Source: Methylophilales bacterium (GTDB lineage: Bacteria > Pseudomonadota > Gammaproteobacteria > Burkholderiales > Methylophilaceae). From it: a stretch of 64,000 nt of DNA. Below are positions 43,576 through 52,830 of the stretch, one piece after another (the first letter of the stretch is position 1; every line of letters starts with the position of its first letter). The stretch spans positions 186,001 through 250,000 of the forward strand of contig CP081940.1 in NCBI GenBank assembly GCA_019823025.1, written 5' to 3'. Made by a program: the position numbers and the translations under genes. The notes under the pieces are model-generated. The model saw only the letters and a list, made by a program, of their open reading frames with translations. It was not told where the DNA came from and ran no database searches.

Positions 43576-45428
43576 CAAACAAACTAATTTCTGAAGCAAA
43601 AGCAAAAGAAAAAGATGGAGATATCTTAGGTGCAATTGATCTTTATAAAGTTGCATTGCGAGAAGATTCGAGAAATGTTTTCTTACAAATTGAAATTGGA
43701 AACTTGTATGCGATCATTGAGGAATATGAAGAGGCCGCTGGTTTTTTTAGAAGAAGTCACCATGTGTTAAAAGATAACCCTCATGTGATTGATGCATTAA
43801 ACTTTTGTCTAAACAAGATTGGAAATAGCTACTTTATTAATAGAGAATTTAAACTAGCTGCGAACACATTTAAAGAGGCGCTTAGTTACGATACAAATAA
43901 TTCAACTACACTGTTCAATTTCGGAAACGCCCTATTTCATCAAAATAAATATGATGAGGCAATTAAGGCATACAACTTATCACTTAAAATTAAACCTGAC
44001 CCCAATACCTTTAACAATTTAGGTAACGCACTCCAAAGAATATTAAAGACAGAGGAAGCAATTAGTGCTTATGAAAAAGCCCTTTTAATCAATCCTGACT
44101 TGATACACACATTCATCCAATTGGTTCATCTCAAACAAAGCATATGTTCTTGGGATAGTATTGATGAAATGTTCGCACAAATCAAAAAATTAACAGAAAA
44201 ACAAATGAAGGGAAAAATTTCACCCTTCGCCTTATTTTCGATGCCAAATATTTCAAATATTAGTCACTTAAATGTAGCAAACTCATGGGTAAAGCAATCT
44301 GGAATAAATATTTTACAAAAGCCTAAACAAAAAAATTCGGGCAAAATTACTATCGGATATCTATCATCAGATTTTAGGTTGCACCCGCTATATTATCTAA
44401 TTAAAGATGTTTTGATCAATCATGATCGAAATAAATTTAACGTTAAGCTTTTTTACTCAGGGCCAGACGATGGTTCAAAAGAATTAGATGAATTTAAAGG
44501 TATTGGTGATGCATATTTCAATATCACAGAGATGAGTGATGAAAAAGTGTCAGGATTAATGGTCAAGGAAAACGTTGATATTATGGTTGATCTGACAGGT
44601 TTTACACAAAATAGTCGATCATTTATTGCGGCATTAAGGCCAGCAACACACCATATAAATTGGCTCGGTTATCCAGGTACCATGGGTAGTTTAGATAAAA
44701 ACCCACTTTACGATCTCATTCTTGCTGATGAATATATTATTCCAAAATCTAAAAAAAGCGAATACGCTGAGAAAGTTATCTATTTAAAAGGTTGTTATCA
44801 ACCTAATATATCTTCTAGACCTATCCTAAGATCTGTTAAGAAATTAGATTATGGCTTTAAGGAAAATGATTTTATCTTTGCCTCATTTGGGCAGTCACTT
44901 AAGATTACAAAGCAAATGTTTTCAATATGGATGCGATTAATGCAAAAGGTCCCCAATTCCGTCTTATGGTTGTTAACATCAAATAAAACTTGCGAAAGCA
45001 ATCAAAAAAGCTTTGCTAAAAATGAATTTGGAATACAACCAGAAAGAATAAATTTTGCCAAGAAAGTTAGCTTTGACGCTCACATACAAAGACATCAAAT
45101 TATAGATCTCTTTCTTGACACATTCCCCTACAATGCACACACATCTACTAGTGACGCCTTATGGGCAGGGTGTCCTATCATTTCAGTCTCAGGTGAAACT
45201 TTTGCTAGCAGAGTTGCTGGGAGCATTCTCACCGAAATCGGCTGCTCAGAATTAATCGTTTCCTCATTTGAAGAATATGAGAAAAAGGCAATTGAATTAG
45301 CTTCTAATCCAGATAAAATTATTTCTCTAAAACGAAAGATATTAGATTTAAAAAAAACAAGCAGCCTATTCAAACCGAAAAAATTTACACTTGACTTAGA
45401 AGACAAAATGATCGACCTTATGAATTAA
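43572..45428 (+). CDS. TPR plus GT41 (SPINDLY/OGT-like) glycosyltransferase
   Basis: A 618-residue protein. About five to six tetratricopeptide repeats occupy residues 1-210 ('LLISEAKAKEKDGDILGAIDLYKVALRED', 'NTFNNLGNALQRILKTEEAISAYEKALLINPD'). The C-terminal half matches the O-GlcNAc/O-fucosyl transferase fold: 'KITIGYLSSDFRLHPLYYL', 'VDLTGFTQNSR', 'HINWLGYPGTMGS', 'FASFGQSLKITKQMFSIWMRLMQKVP-S' and 'YNAHTSTSDALWAGCPI'. It would transfer a sugar onto protein Ser/Thr. It ends the operon and overlaps the convergent miaA stop by 11 bases. Confidence 0.9.
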   Translation: MTNKLISEAKAKEKDGDILGAIDLYKVALREDSRNVFLQIEIGNLYAIIEEYEEAAGFFRRSHHVLKDNPHVIDALNFCLNKIGNSYFINREFKLAANTFKEALSYDTNNSTTLFNFGNALFHQNKYDEAIKAYNLSLKIKPDPNTFNNLGNALQRILKTEEAISAYEKALLINPDLIHTFIQLVHLKQSICSWDSIDEMFAQIKKLTEKQMKGKISPFALFSMPNISNISHLNVANSWVKQSGINILQKPKQKNSGKITIGYLSSDFRLHPLYYLIKDVLINHDRNKFNVKLFYSGPDDGSKELDEFKGIGDAYFNITEMSDEKVSGLMVKENVDIMVDLTGFTQNSRSFIAALRPATHHINWLGYPGTMGSLDKNPLYDLILADEYIIPKSKKSEYAEKVIYLKGCYQPNISSRPILRSVKKLDYGFKENDFIFASFGQSLKITKQMFSIWMRLMQKVPNSVLWLLTSNKTCESNQKSFAKNEFGIQPERINFAKKVSFDAHIQRHQIIDLFLDTFPYNAHTSTSDALWAGCPIISVSGETFASRVAGSILTEIGCSELIVSSFEEYEKKAIELASNPDKIISLKRKILDLKKTSSLFKPKKFTLDLEDKMIDLMN

Positions 45429-46353
45429 CCTCCAAAAAGCTTTCTATTGTTTCTTTAACTATATCTTCCCTCTTTAGATCAAATGGATCAAGAATTTTCA
45501 ATCCATCCATCCCTCTCATCCAGGTTAACTGTCTCTTTGCCAACTGCCTTGTCGCAATAATGATCATTTCTATAAGCTCTCTTTTATCAACTTTTTTGCT
45601 AATAGCGTTGAATACTTGTCGATATCCTACACAGCGCATGGAATTATGCTCTGCATTGAGATCGGGATACTTTTCTATAAGTTCCTTAACTTCCTCCAAA
45701 AAGCCTTTGTCGATCATTTCCTTTGTCCTAATTTCAATTTTTTTATGTAGCTTACTTCTATCTTGAGGCATAAGACCTATTTTCAAAAAATCAAATTTCG
45801 ATTGAGGGATTTTATTTCTAGTTTGAAATGTAGAAATAGGCTTTCCGCTTAAGTAATAGACCTCAAGGGCGCGCATAACTCTCTGTTTATCATTTGGTTT
45901 TATCATTTTTGTACATTCTGAATCTATCTTAAGAAGTTTTTCGTAAAGGTGATTTAATCCAAATTTTTCTAACTCCTCAAATACTTTTTTCCTTACAGCT
46001 TCACTTGATGCAGGCATATCATCAATTGGATACTCCAAAGCATTAAAATAAAGCATTGTCCCCCCTACCAAGAGAGGTATGTTTTTATTTTTAAATATTT
46101 TACTAGAGACATCTGATTCATCTTTTTTAAACTGGCTAACTGAGTAATTTTCTGTTGGTTTAATTAAATTTATTAAATGATGTGGATAGCTATTCAGCTC
46201 TGATGAATTAGGTTTGGCTGAGCCAATGTTCATATCTTGATAAATTTGTGCAGAATCAACACTAATTATTTCAGTTTTAAAATTATCAAATATAAACTTT
46301 GCTAATTCTGTTTTTCCTGAGGCAGTTGGTCCAATGATAAATATTTTTTTCAT
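45418..46353 (-). CDS. miaA: tRNA dimethylallyltransferase MiaA
   Basis: Adds a dimethylallyl group to N6 of A37 in tRNAs reading U-starting codons. The 311 residues contain the P-loop 'IIGPTASGKTELA' (about 5-17), 'IISVDSAQIYQDMNIGSAKP', 'HHLINLIKPTENYSVSQF', 'PLLVGGTMLYFNAL', and the C-terminal 'RQLAKRQLTWMRGMDG'. Length and motifs are normal. On the minus strand it follows amiC closely (4 bases), in the order tsaE-amiC-miaA; mutL, which normally sits between amiC and miaA in many Betaproteobacteria, is missing. Confidence 0.97.
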   Translation of the reverse strand: MKKIFIIGPTASGKTELAKFIFDNFKTEIISVDSAQIYQDMNIGSAKPNSSELNSYPHHLINLIKPTENYSVSQFKKDESDVSSKIFKNKNIPLLVGGTMLYFNALEYPIDDMPASSEAVRKKVFEELEKFGLNHLYEKLLKIDSECTKMIKPNDKQRVMRALEVYYLSGKPISTFQTRNKIPQSKFDFLKIGLMPQDRSKLHKKIEIRTKEMIDKGFLEEVKELIEKYPDLNAEHNSMRCVGYRQVFNAISKKVDKRELIEMIIIATRQLAKRQLTWMRGMDGLKILDPFDLKREDIVKETIESFLEVNS

Positions 46354-46357
46354 TTAC

Positions 46358-47581
46358 TCAATTATCTGGGTCATTTGTTGAGGAAATAGTGACTCCCGAT
46401 TTTATATATTTCTTAGTACCAAGATAAATCGCCTTTGCTAATTTCTTCTGAAACTTGGCAGTTTTAAGTTGCTTCTCCTCTTTGGGGTTACTCAGAAATG
46501 CAACTTCAACAAGGATTGATGGTATATCTGGTGCCTTTAGAACAGCAAATCCAGCTTGTTCCGGCCATTTTTTATGAAGATTGTTTACTTTTTTAATCTC
46601 CTTTAGGACAAAGTTAGCAAGCTTGAGACTGTCGTTAATTGTGGCTGATTGAGATAGGTCTAATAATGTTTTAGCAAGTAAGGGGTCTTTATCATCAATA
46701 CTTACGCCGCCGATTAGATCTGATTCATTTTCTTTATTAGCAATAAATTTTGCAAAAGCACTGGTTGCACCACCCTCTGACAATGCAAAGACTGATGAAC
46801 CACTTACATTTCTTTTTCTAAAGGCATCCGCATGAATGGAAATAAAGATATCTGCTTTTACCTTCCTAGCTTTAGAGACTCTCTTGTTTAAGGGGATATA
46901 GTAATCACTATCTCTAATCAAATATGCTTTCATCGATGGATCAGAGTTAATTAATTTTTTAAGTCTTTTGGTAATTTGTAACACAATTTTTTTCTCTTTT
47001 GTTCCATACTTACCAATTGCCCCAGGATCCTCTCCACCATGTCCTGCATCAATTGCGATAATTACTTTCTTTTTTTCCTTAGGTTTGTCTTTTATAATTG
47101 AGTCTTTCTTTTTCTCGATTTTCTCTTTTTTCTTTACTTCTTTATTTTCAAGTTTATTTAAGAGATTAGCTAAATCATCTTTCTCTACTGGATAGACATC
47201 AATAACTAATCTATTTTGATAAGGCGCAACTGGTGGTAAGGAGAATATCTTTACCCTGGCAGAATTTTTTAGATCAATTACTATTCTTGATACTTTTGGT
47301 GTGAACTGGCCCACCCTTATATCTAGAATATTTGGATCATTTGGCTTTACCTTGGTAGATAAATTTTTTAATGCTTGATTTACGGCAATTCCTTTCAAAT
47401 CAATAACAATTCGCTCAGGGTTTTGAAGCATCATCTGATCATTGTTAATTTTTGAAGAAGATTCAATGGTAATTCTAGTGTAATCAGGGGCAGGCCAGAG
47501 ACGTGTAGCCTTTACTTCGTTTGCTGAAAAACTATTAAATGAAATAAGTGAAAGTAAAGCAAATAAAATAAAATATCTCAA
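46358..47581 (-). CDS. amiC: N-acetylmuramoyl-L-alanine amidase AmiC
   Basis: Periplasmic zinc amidase that cuts septal peptidoglycan. About 407 residues: signal peptide (about 1-20), an N-terminal AMIN domain ('ATRLWPAPDYTRITIESSSK', 'RIVIDLKGIAVN') and a C-terminal Amidase_3 domain with 'VIIAIDAGHGGEDPGAIG' (zinc His), the 'FISIHADAF' motif and 'SILVEVAFLSNPKEE'. I prefer the TTG at 47581, which forms a TTGA overlap with the tsaE stop and has AAGGA six bases upstream; a TTG at 47596 would also be open. It follows tsaE on the same strand. Confidence 0.95.
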   Translation of the reverse strand: MRYFILFALLSLISFNSFSANEVKATRLWPAPDYTRITIESSSKINNDQMMLQNPERIVIDLKGIAVNQALKNLSTKVKPNDPNILDIRVGQFTPKVSRIVIDLKNSARVKIFSLPPVAPYQNRLVIDVYPVEKDDLANLLNKLENKEVKKKEKIEKKKDSIIKDKPKEKKKVIIAIDAGHGGEDPGAIGKYGTKEKKIVLQITKRLKKLINSDPSMKAYLIRDSDYYIPLNKRVSKARKVKADIFISIHADAFRKRNVSGSSVFALSEGGATSAFAKFIANKENESDLIGGVSIDDKDPLLAKTLLDLSQSATINDSLKLANFVLKEIKKVNNLHKKWPEQAGFAVLKAPDIPSILVEVAFLSNPKEEKQLKTAKFQKKLAKAIYLGTKKYIKSGVTISSTNDPDN

Positions 47582-48042
47582 ACTAAATCCTTGCAAACCA
47601 TCTCCCCTTTTTTTGATTTTGCTTTTACTAGAGCTCTTCTGCTTATTTCTTTATCGTATAAAATTTCAATTTCAATATCTGGTTCACATAGGATATTTTG
47701 CGCCTTTTCAGGCCACTCTATTATTGTAATGTCACGCCTATTAATATGATCATTAAATCCTGCAGCAAGCCATTCTTCAGGACTTTTAAAACGATATAAA
47801 TCAAAGTGATTAATGGTTTTACCATCAATAACATATTGTTCAAACAAACTATATGACGGACTTTTAACCTTCCCCTCGAAGCCTAAACTCATTAATATTG
47901 ATCTCACAAGACATGTCTTTCCTGCTCCCAAATCGCCTTTGAGAAATAATAATAAACCTGCAGTAAGCTTTTCTGATAATTTTAAACCAAGTTCTGAGGT
48001 ATTTTTTTCGTTTTCTAAGAAAACTGATATCTCTTTCTTCAT
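47578..48042 (-). CDS. tsaE: tRNA threonylcarbamoyladenosine ATPase TsaE
   Basis: ATPase partner of TsaB/TsaD in forming t6A at position 37 of ANN-decoding tRNAs. The 154 residues have the P-loop 'LKGDLGAGKTCLVRSIL' (about 35-51), 'VKSPSYSLFEQY', 'INHFDLYRFKSPEEWLAAGF' and 'ITIIEWPEKAQ', all in the expected order. It is the first gene of a minus-strand unit with amiC and miaA and diverges from queG across only 24 bases. Confidence 0.96.
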   Translation of the reverse strand: MKKEISVFLENEKNTSELGLKLSEKLTAGLLLFLKGDLGAGKTCLVRSILMSLGFEGKVKSPSYSLFEQYVIDGKTINHFDLYRFKSPEEWLAAGFNDHINRRDITIIEWPEKAQNILCEPDIEIEILYDKEISRRALVKAKSKKGEMVCKDLV

Positions 48043-48066
48043 GTTTTTAGTTTATTATTTTTAACT

Positions 48067-49134
48067 ATGAATGAACAGTTAATCATGAAGAGAATAGCAA
48101 AAAAAATTAAAACCCTTGGACTTGAATTAGGTTTTAATCATATTGGTATATCTGACTTGAACTTAGAACATGCAAAAAAACCCTATCAGAATTGGATAAA
48201 TTCAAACTTTCAAGGAGATATGAGTTATTTAAAAAAGCATAGTGATCTTAAATTTAACCCTCAAAAGCTAGTTCCGAAAACAATAAGAATAATTAGTGCA
48301 AGAATTGATTACTTTCCAAACGATAAGAATACAAAGCTTGCCCTAAAAAATAAAGATCAAGCATACATATCTAGATATGCACTCGGTCGAGACTATCATA
48401 AAGTTATCAGAGCAAAACTTAAAAAACTTAGTATTAAAATTAAAGATGAAATAACTAATTACCCAATAGAATTTAGAGTTTTTACTGATAGCGCACCCGT
48501 ATTGGAGGTAGAGCTTGCAGAAAAATCAGGCCTAGGTTGGAGAGGTAAGCACACATTGCTAATTAATAAAGACCATGGATCATGGTTCTTTTTAGGTGAA
48601 ATTTTTATCAACCTACCCCTACCTGTCGATAAAAAACTAACTAATCATTGCGGAACATGCTCAGCATGCATCGATATATGTCCAACAAAGGCAATTGTTG
48701 CTCCATATAAGCTCGACGCAAGAAAATGTATCTCCTACCTAACAATCGAACACAAAGGCATTATTCCAATTGAATATAGAAATGCTATTGGTAACCGTAT
48801 TTATGGTTGTGATGATTGCCAATTAATGTGCCCATGGAATAAATACAGCAAAGTCACAAATGAGCATGACTTTATGATTCGGAATAATTTACATAAAATT
48901 TCTCTATTGGAGAGCTTTAAAATGTCTAAGAAAAGATTTGAGGAACTATTTAATGGGAGCGCCATCCTGAGATTAGGTTATGAGCGATGGTCAAGAAATA
49001 TTGCCATCGGCTTAGGGAATGCCAAGAAATCAAAAGCCATCATAGCTGCTCTGAAAAACCGCCTAAATGATGCTTCTCCAATGCTTCAAGAACATATATA
49101 TTGGGCAATAAAAGAGCAGGCTCATAAAAACTAA
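48067..49134 (+). CDS. queG: Epoxyqueuosine reductase QueG
   Basis: Reduces epoxyqueuosine to queuosine in tRNA, using cobalamin and two 4Fe-4S clusters. The 355 residues contain 'GDMSYLKKHSDLKFNP', 'RYALGRDYHKVIR', 'DSAPVLEVELAEKSGLGWRGKHTLLI', and the ferredoxin part 'CGTCSACIDICPTKAI' followed by 'RKCISYLTIEHKG' and 'YGCDDCQLMCPWNKY'. A C-terminal HEAT-like region with 'SRNIAIGLGNAKKS' completes it. It requires cobalamin, so this organism either makes or imports B12 or uses it for this step. Divergent from tsaE. Confidence 0.97.
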   Translation: MNEQLIMKRIAKKIKTLGLELGFNHIGISDLNLEHAKKPYQNWINSNFQGDMSYLKKHSDLKFNPQKLVPKTIRIISARIDYFPNDKNTKLALKNKDQAYISRYALGRDYHKVIRAKLKKLSIKIKDEITNYPIEFRVFTDSAPVLEVELAEKSGLGWRGKHTLLINKDHGSWFFLGEIFINLPLPVDKKLTNHCGTCSACIDICPTKAIVAPYKLDARKCISYLTIEHKGIIPIEYRNAIGNRIYGCDDCQLMCPWNKYSKVTNEHDFMIRNNLHKISLLESFKMSKKRFEELFNGSAILRLGYERWSRNIAIGLGNAKKSKAIIAALKNRLNDASPMLQEHIYWAIKEQAHKN

Positions 49135-49191
49135 CAATAAATATTCCATAAAGTTTGATACAATACTGCCCAACGATTAAAAAATACTCCT

Positions 49192-50844
49192 ATGGCAGAA
49201 ATAACAAAAACTCCTGAATGGCAATCGCTAGAAAAACATTATAAGAAGATAAAAGATCTTCATATGAAAGATCTTTTTGAGAATGATACTGACAGGTTTG
49301 AGAATAATCATATTTTATTTGATGATTTTTTATTTGATTATTCAAAGAATCGAATTACAAAAGAGACAAAAGAATTACTAATATCTCTTGCGAAAACTGC
49401 CGATATTGAAAATTGGCGTAGACGATTATTTTCTGGAGAAAAAATAAATTTCACAGAGAATCGTTCAGCCTTACATATAGCCCTAAGAAATCGTTCAAAT
49501 AATTCAATAATGGTTGATGGCAAGGATGTAATGCCGCTCGTAAACGACGAACTTTCCAAGATAAGTAAATTATCTGAAGATATAAGGAATGGCTCTTGGA
49601 AAGGTTACAGTGGCAAAAAAATTACATCGATTGTTAATATTGGTATTGGAGGTTCAGACTTAGGTCCATCGATGGTTTGTGAAGCTCTTAAGCCATTTGG
49701 TTCTAATGAAATAACGCCTCATTTTGTATCAAATGTTGATGCGGCAGATTTATCGCAGGTTCTTGATGTCTGCGACCCCGAAACAACATTATTTATCATT
49801 GCATCTAAAACCTTCACCACACAAGAAACGATGACCAATGCCTTCTCTTCTCGTGATTGGTTTATAGATAAAGCAAAAAAAAATGAATTTATAAAAAATC
49901 ATTTTGTGGCGATTTCAAGTAATTCAGAAGCGGTAATAGAATTTGGAATCCATCCAGAAAATATATTTGTTTTATGGGACTGGGTTGGCGGAAGATATTC
50001 CCTTTGGTCATCAATTGGTTTATCGATAGCAATCTTCATCGGTATGAAAAATTTTGAAGCGCTTCTAGAAGGTGGACATGAAGCTGATAATCACTTTATT
50101 GCAGAACCAATGGAGAAAAATATTCCCATCATGATGGCACTTATAGGCGTCTGGTATATCAATTTCTTTGATTTTTCTACTTATGCAATATTACCCTACG
50201 ACCAATGTCTTACTAAGCTACCCGCCTACCTGCAACAAGCGGATATGGAGAGTAATGGTAAATTCATTGGACGTAACAACCAAAAGGTATGCCAAAAAAC
50301 TGGGCCTATTCTTTGGGGGGAAGCAGGCACTAATGGTCAACACGCATTCTATCAGCTTCTGCACCAAGGTACCCAAATAGTCCCAAGTGACTTTATTATG
50401 CCAATCAATTCAAACTATAAGCTTGGTAATGATAAAAATAATCATCACAATATTTTACAATCTAACTTTATTGCGCAAACACAATCATTAATGATGGGAA
50501 AAAGTAAGCATGATGTTGAAAGTGAGATGAAAAACGAAATAGATGATAACCCTGACCTCAAAAGACTTATTTCTCATCGAACTTTTGAGGGAAACCGACC
50601 ATCAAATTCAATACTGTTTAAATCATTAACGCCAAAAAACTTAGGAAAATTAATTGCGCTATATGAGCATAAAATTTTCACTCAAGGTATCATTTGGAAC
50701 ATCAATTCTTTTGATCAGTGGGGTGTGGAGTACGGTAAACAAATTGCTAAACTTGTTTTACCCGAGCTCGAATCAAAAAAAGACACCAAGACTTTTGATT
50801 CATCAACAAATAACTTGATTAGATACATTAATAATAACAGTTAA
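49192..50844 (+). CDS. pgi: Glucose-6-phosphate isomerase
   Basis: Interconverts glucose-6-phosphate and fructose-6-phosphate. The 550 residues include the conserved 'INFTENRSALHIALRNR', 'VNIGIGGSDLGPSMV', 'ASKTFTTQETMTNA', 'FVLWDWVGGRYSLWSSIGLSIA' and the signature 'GEAGTNGQHAFYQLLHQGTQI' with the catalytic Glu-x3-Gln-His. 'HKIFTQGIIWNINSFDQWGVEYGK' near the C-terminus contains the catalytic lysine region. It is convergent with the S49 peptidase gene, 4 bases apart, and stands alone. Confidence 0.98.
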   Translation: MAEITKTPEWQSLEKHYKKIKDLHMKDLFENDTDRFENNHILFDDFLFDYSKNRITKETKELLISLAKTADIENWRRRLFSGEKINFTENRSALHIALRNRSNNSIMVDGKDVMPLVNDELSKISKLSEDIRNGSWKGYSGKKITSIVNIGIGGSDLGPSMVCEALKPFGSNEITPHFVSNVDAADLSQVLDVCDPETTLFIIASKTFTTQETMTNAFSSRDWFIDKAKKNEFIKNHFVAISSNSEAVIEFGIHPENIFVLWDWVGGRYSLWSSIGLSIAIFIGMKNFEALLEGGHEADNHFIAEPMEKNIPIMMALIGVWYINFFDFSTYAILPYDQCLTKLPAYLQQADMESNGKFIGRNNQKVCQKTGPILWGEAGTNGQHAFYQLLHQGTQIVPSDFIMPINSNYKLGNDKNNHHNILQSNFIAQTQSLMMGKSKHDVESEMKNEIDDNPDLKRLISHRTFEGNRPSNSILFKSLTPKNLGKLIALYEHKIFTQGIIWNINSFDQWGVEYGKQIAKLVLPELESKKDTKTFDSSTNNLIRYINNNS

Positions 50845-50848
50845 ACTA

Positions 50849-51805
50849 TTATTTTATAACAGTATTATTTTTAAATCTATTTAAAACTGTATTGCTAAAT
50901 GAAACCCCAACACCCGCACCAAATCTTTCAGCTATTCGCTCCCCAAAGGATGCTTTTGTTGTAAAGTCGACGATATTTTCATTGCCTACAATATCCCTGG
51001 CAACAGAACCGACAGAACCAAGATTATCTACTAATCCTAATTTAATAGCCGAATTTCCATCCCAAAATAAACCTGAAAATATCGATTCGTCTGTTGTAAG
51101 ACGATCGCCTCGCCCTTTCTTTACAACAGCGATAAATTGATCATGGATTTCATTAAGAAGATTTTGAACAAACTCCTCTTGCTCTGGGACTATTGGCAGG
51201 AATGGATCTAACATACCTTTATTTTTACCTGCGGTCATTAAACGACGTTCGACACCAATATTTTTTATCAATTCTTCCAAACCAAAACCATCCATACGAA
51301 CACCGATGGAGCCTACGATACTTGCCTTATTTACAAATATTTGGTCTGCGGCGGCGGCGATATAATAGCCACCGGAGGCACAGACATCCTCTACGACTGC
51401 ATAGATTGGGATATTAGGGTGAAGCAATTTATACCTATTAATCTCATCGTTGATGATGCCAGCTTGAACAGGACTTCCCCCGGGACTATTTATGGATAAG
51501 ATAATAGCTTCTGTACCTTGATGGGCATAAGCCTCTTTCAAACCATTGATAACATCATCAGTATTTACCTCAAGATTTGAGCCAATGACACCATCAAGCT
51601 TTAAAAGGGCTGTTATCTTCTCATTTGATGGGATTGTTGTATGAGACATTGAATTAAATCCGTAAATAATAATTCCAATGTATAAAAGAGTGAAGAGTTT
51701 AAAAAATATACCCCATCGCCTTGAACGCCTTTGCTCAATTAGAGAGCTAGATGCAATCTTTTCAATTGTTTTTTGTTCCCAGTTATCTTTTTTATTCTCA
51801 GCCAT
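50849..51805 (-). CDS. sppA: S49-family signal peptide peptidase (SppA-like)
   Basis: Membrane-anchored serine peptidase that degrades cleaved signal peptides. The 318 residues include a single membrane helix (about 34-52) and one S49 domain. The nucleophile is Ser144 in 'VEDVCASGGYYIAAAAD'; the general-base lysine is expected at Lys196 in 'TAGKNKGMLDPF'. 'INSPGGSPVQA' and 'SIVGSIGVRM' are also present. This is the short single-domain form. It overlaps the Rieske gene by 8 bases in the rluC-HAD-Rieske-S49 unit. Confidence 0.93.
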   Translation of the reverse strand: MAENKKDNWEQKTIEKIASSSLIEQRRSRRWGIFFKLFTLLYIGIIIYGFNSMSHTTIPSNEKITALLKLDGVIGSNLEVNTDDVINGLKEAYAHQGTEAIILSINSPGGSPVQAGIINDEINRYKLLHPNIPIYAVVEDVCASGGYYIAAAADQIFVNKASIVGSIGVRMDGFGLEELIKNIGVERRLMTAGKNKGMLDPFLPIVPEQEEFVQNLLNEIHDQFIAVVKKGRGDRLTTDESIFSGLFWDGNSAIKLGLVDNLGSVGSVARDIVGNENIVDFTTKASFGERIAERFGAGVGVSFSNTVLNRFKNNTVIK

Positions 51806-52163
51806 CTTCTATACACCCTTCCTCATCAATAAAAATTACGATATCTTCATTTCTCTCTGAAACATTTAACTTGATTAAATTTTGTCCTTTACATGGGCCA
51901 GCAACGCACAAACCGGATTTAGGTGAATATAACGCACCATGCGTTGAGCAAACAATAAATTTTTTGTCTTCATCAAAAAAATCATTAGGCTGCCAATCGA
52001 GACAAACCTCCATGTGCCGGCATTGATTTACATATGCTTTAAATACCCCTTCAAACCAAACTAAGAAACCTTGTTTTTTTTCTCCCTGCAAAAGTATATC
52101 GAATGTGACAGTATCTGCAGACTGTTTAAATTTGCTTTTTCTTATAATAACAGAGTTACCCAT
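51798..52163 (-). CDS. Rieske [2Fe-2S] domain protein
   Basis: A 121-residue soluble Rieske protein with the cluster ligands in 'CRHMEVCLDW' (CxH) and 'CSTHGALYSPKSGLC' (CxxH). The spacing of about 38 residues between the two fits short ferredoxin-like Rieske proteins rather than membrane cytochrome components. A likely electron carrier of unknown partner. It lies between the HAD phosphatase and S49 peptidase genes, with overlaps of 8 bases on each side, an arrangement typical of Betaproteobacteria. Confidence 0.9.
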   Translation of the reverse strand: MGNSVIIRKSKFKQSADTVTFDILLQGEKKQGFLVWFEGVFKAYVNQCRHMEVCLDWQPNDFFDEDKKFIVCSTHGALYSPKSGLCVAGPCKGQNLIKLNVSERNEDIVIFIDEEGCIEDG

Positions 52164-52812
52164 TCCTTCTTATCCAATCAAATATCATATCTGCGCTCTC
52201 CGCATAGCCTAAAGGGTTATAGATTGATAAGGCCTTTTGATTGTGAGCCCCATAAGTGGCAGCAAGCGATGAAATATTCGCATTTTTTGCCATTTGTAAA
52301 TCATGAATGGAATCACCAATAACTATGGATTTTTCAGGCTCAATTAAAAGCTCATCCATAATCTCTTTACACATCTGTGGGTGTGGTTTTGAAAAGCAAT
52401 CATCAGAGGTTTTGGTTACACTTATATTATTTCTAATGGAAGTTTGAGAAAGGCAACTGTCTAAATAATTTCTTCCTCCACCAGTTGCAATTGCAATCTT
52501 ATATCCACATCTATGTAATTCTTTAATACCGTATTCCACACCATCAAATAATTTAACTTTATTTTGGCTACGATTATACAAATTAAGATATGAATTTAAT
52601 ATTAATTCACTATTATTTTGGTTTTTTTCTTCTAAAAGAATTTTAAAAGCTTCACTCAACTTAATGCCAAGTATATCTGCTACCTCGCCTCTTGATGGCG
52701 GCTCAACATTATGAAGAACAAAAGATTGAATCATTAGGTCGGTAATAAGCCCAACAGAATCGGATAAAGTCCCATCCCAATCAAAAATAATCAATTCAAA
52801 TCGTGTCTTCAT
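52156..52812 (-). CDS. HAD-family phosphatase (phosphoglycolate phosphatase-like)
   Basis: A 218-residue HAD hydrolase. Motif I is 'FDWDGTLSDSVG' (about residues 10-21) with the nucleophilic Asp; motif II Thr is in 'IAIATGGGRNYLDS', and 'KPHPQM' with 'SIVIGDSIHDLQMAKNA' supply the motif III lysine and the acidic motif IV. The fold fits the beta-phosphoglucomutase/Gph subgroup with a helical cap. Substrate unknown, perhaps 2-phosphoglycolate or another small phosphate. Located between rluC and the Rieske gene. Confidence 0.92.
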   Translation of the reverse strand: MKTRFELIIFDWDGTLSDSVGLITDLMIQSFVLHNVEPPSRGEVADILGIKLSEAFKILLEEKNQNNSELILNSYLNLYNRSQNKVKLFDGVEYGIKELHRCGYKIAIATGGGRNYLDSCLSQTSIRNNISVTKTSDDCFSKPHPQMCKEIMDELLIEPEKSIVIGDSIHDLQMAKNANISSLAATYGAHNQKALSIYNPLGYAESADMIFDWIRRNG

Positions 52813-52830
52813 AAAAATATTTTTTAACCC

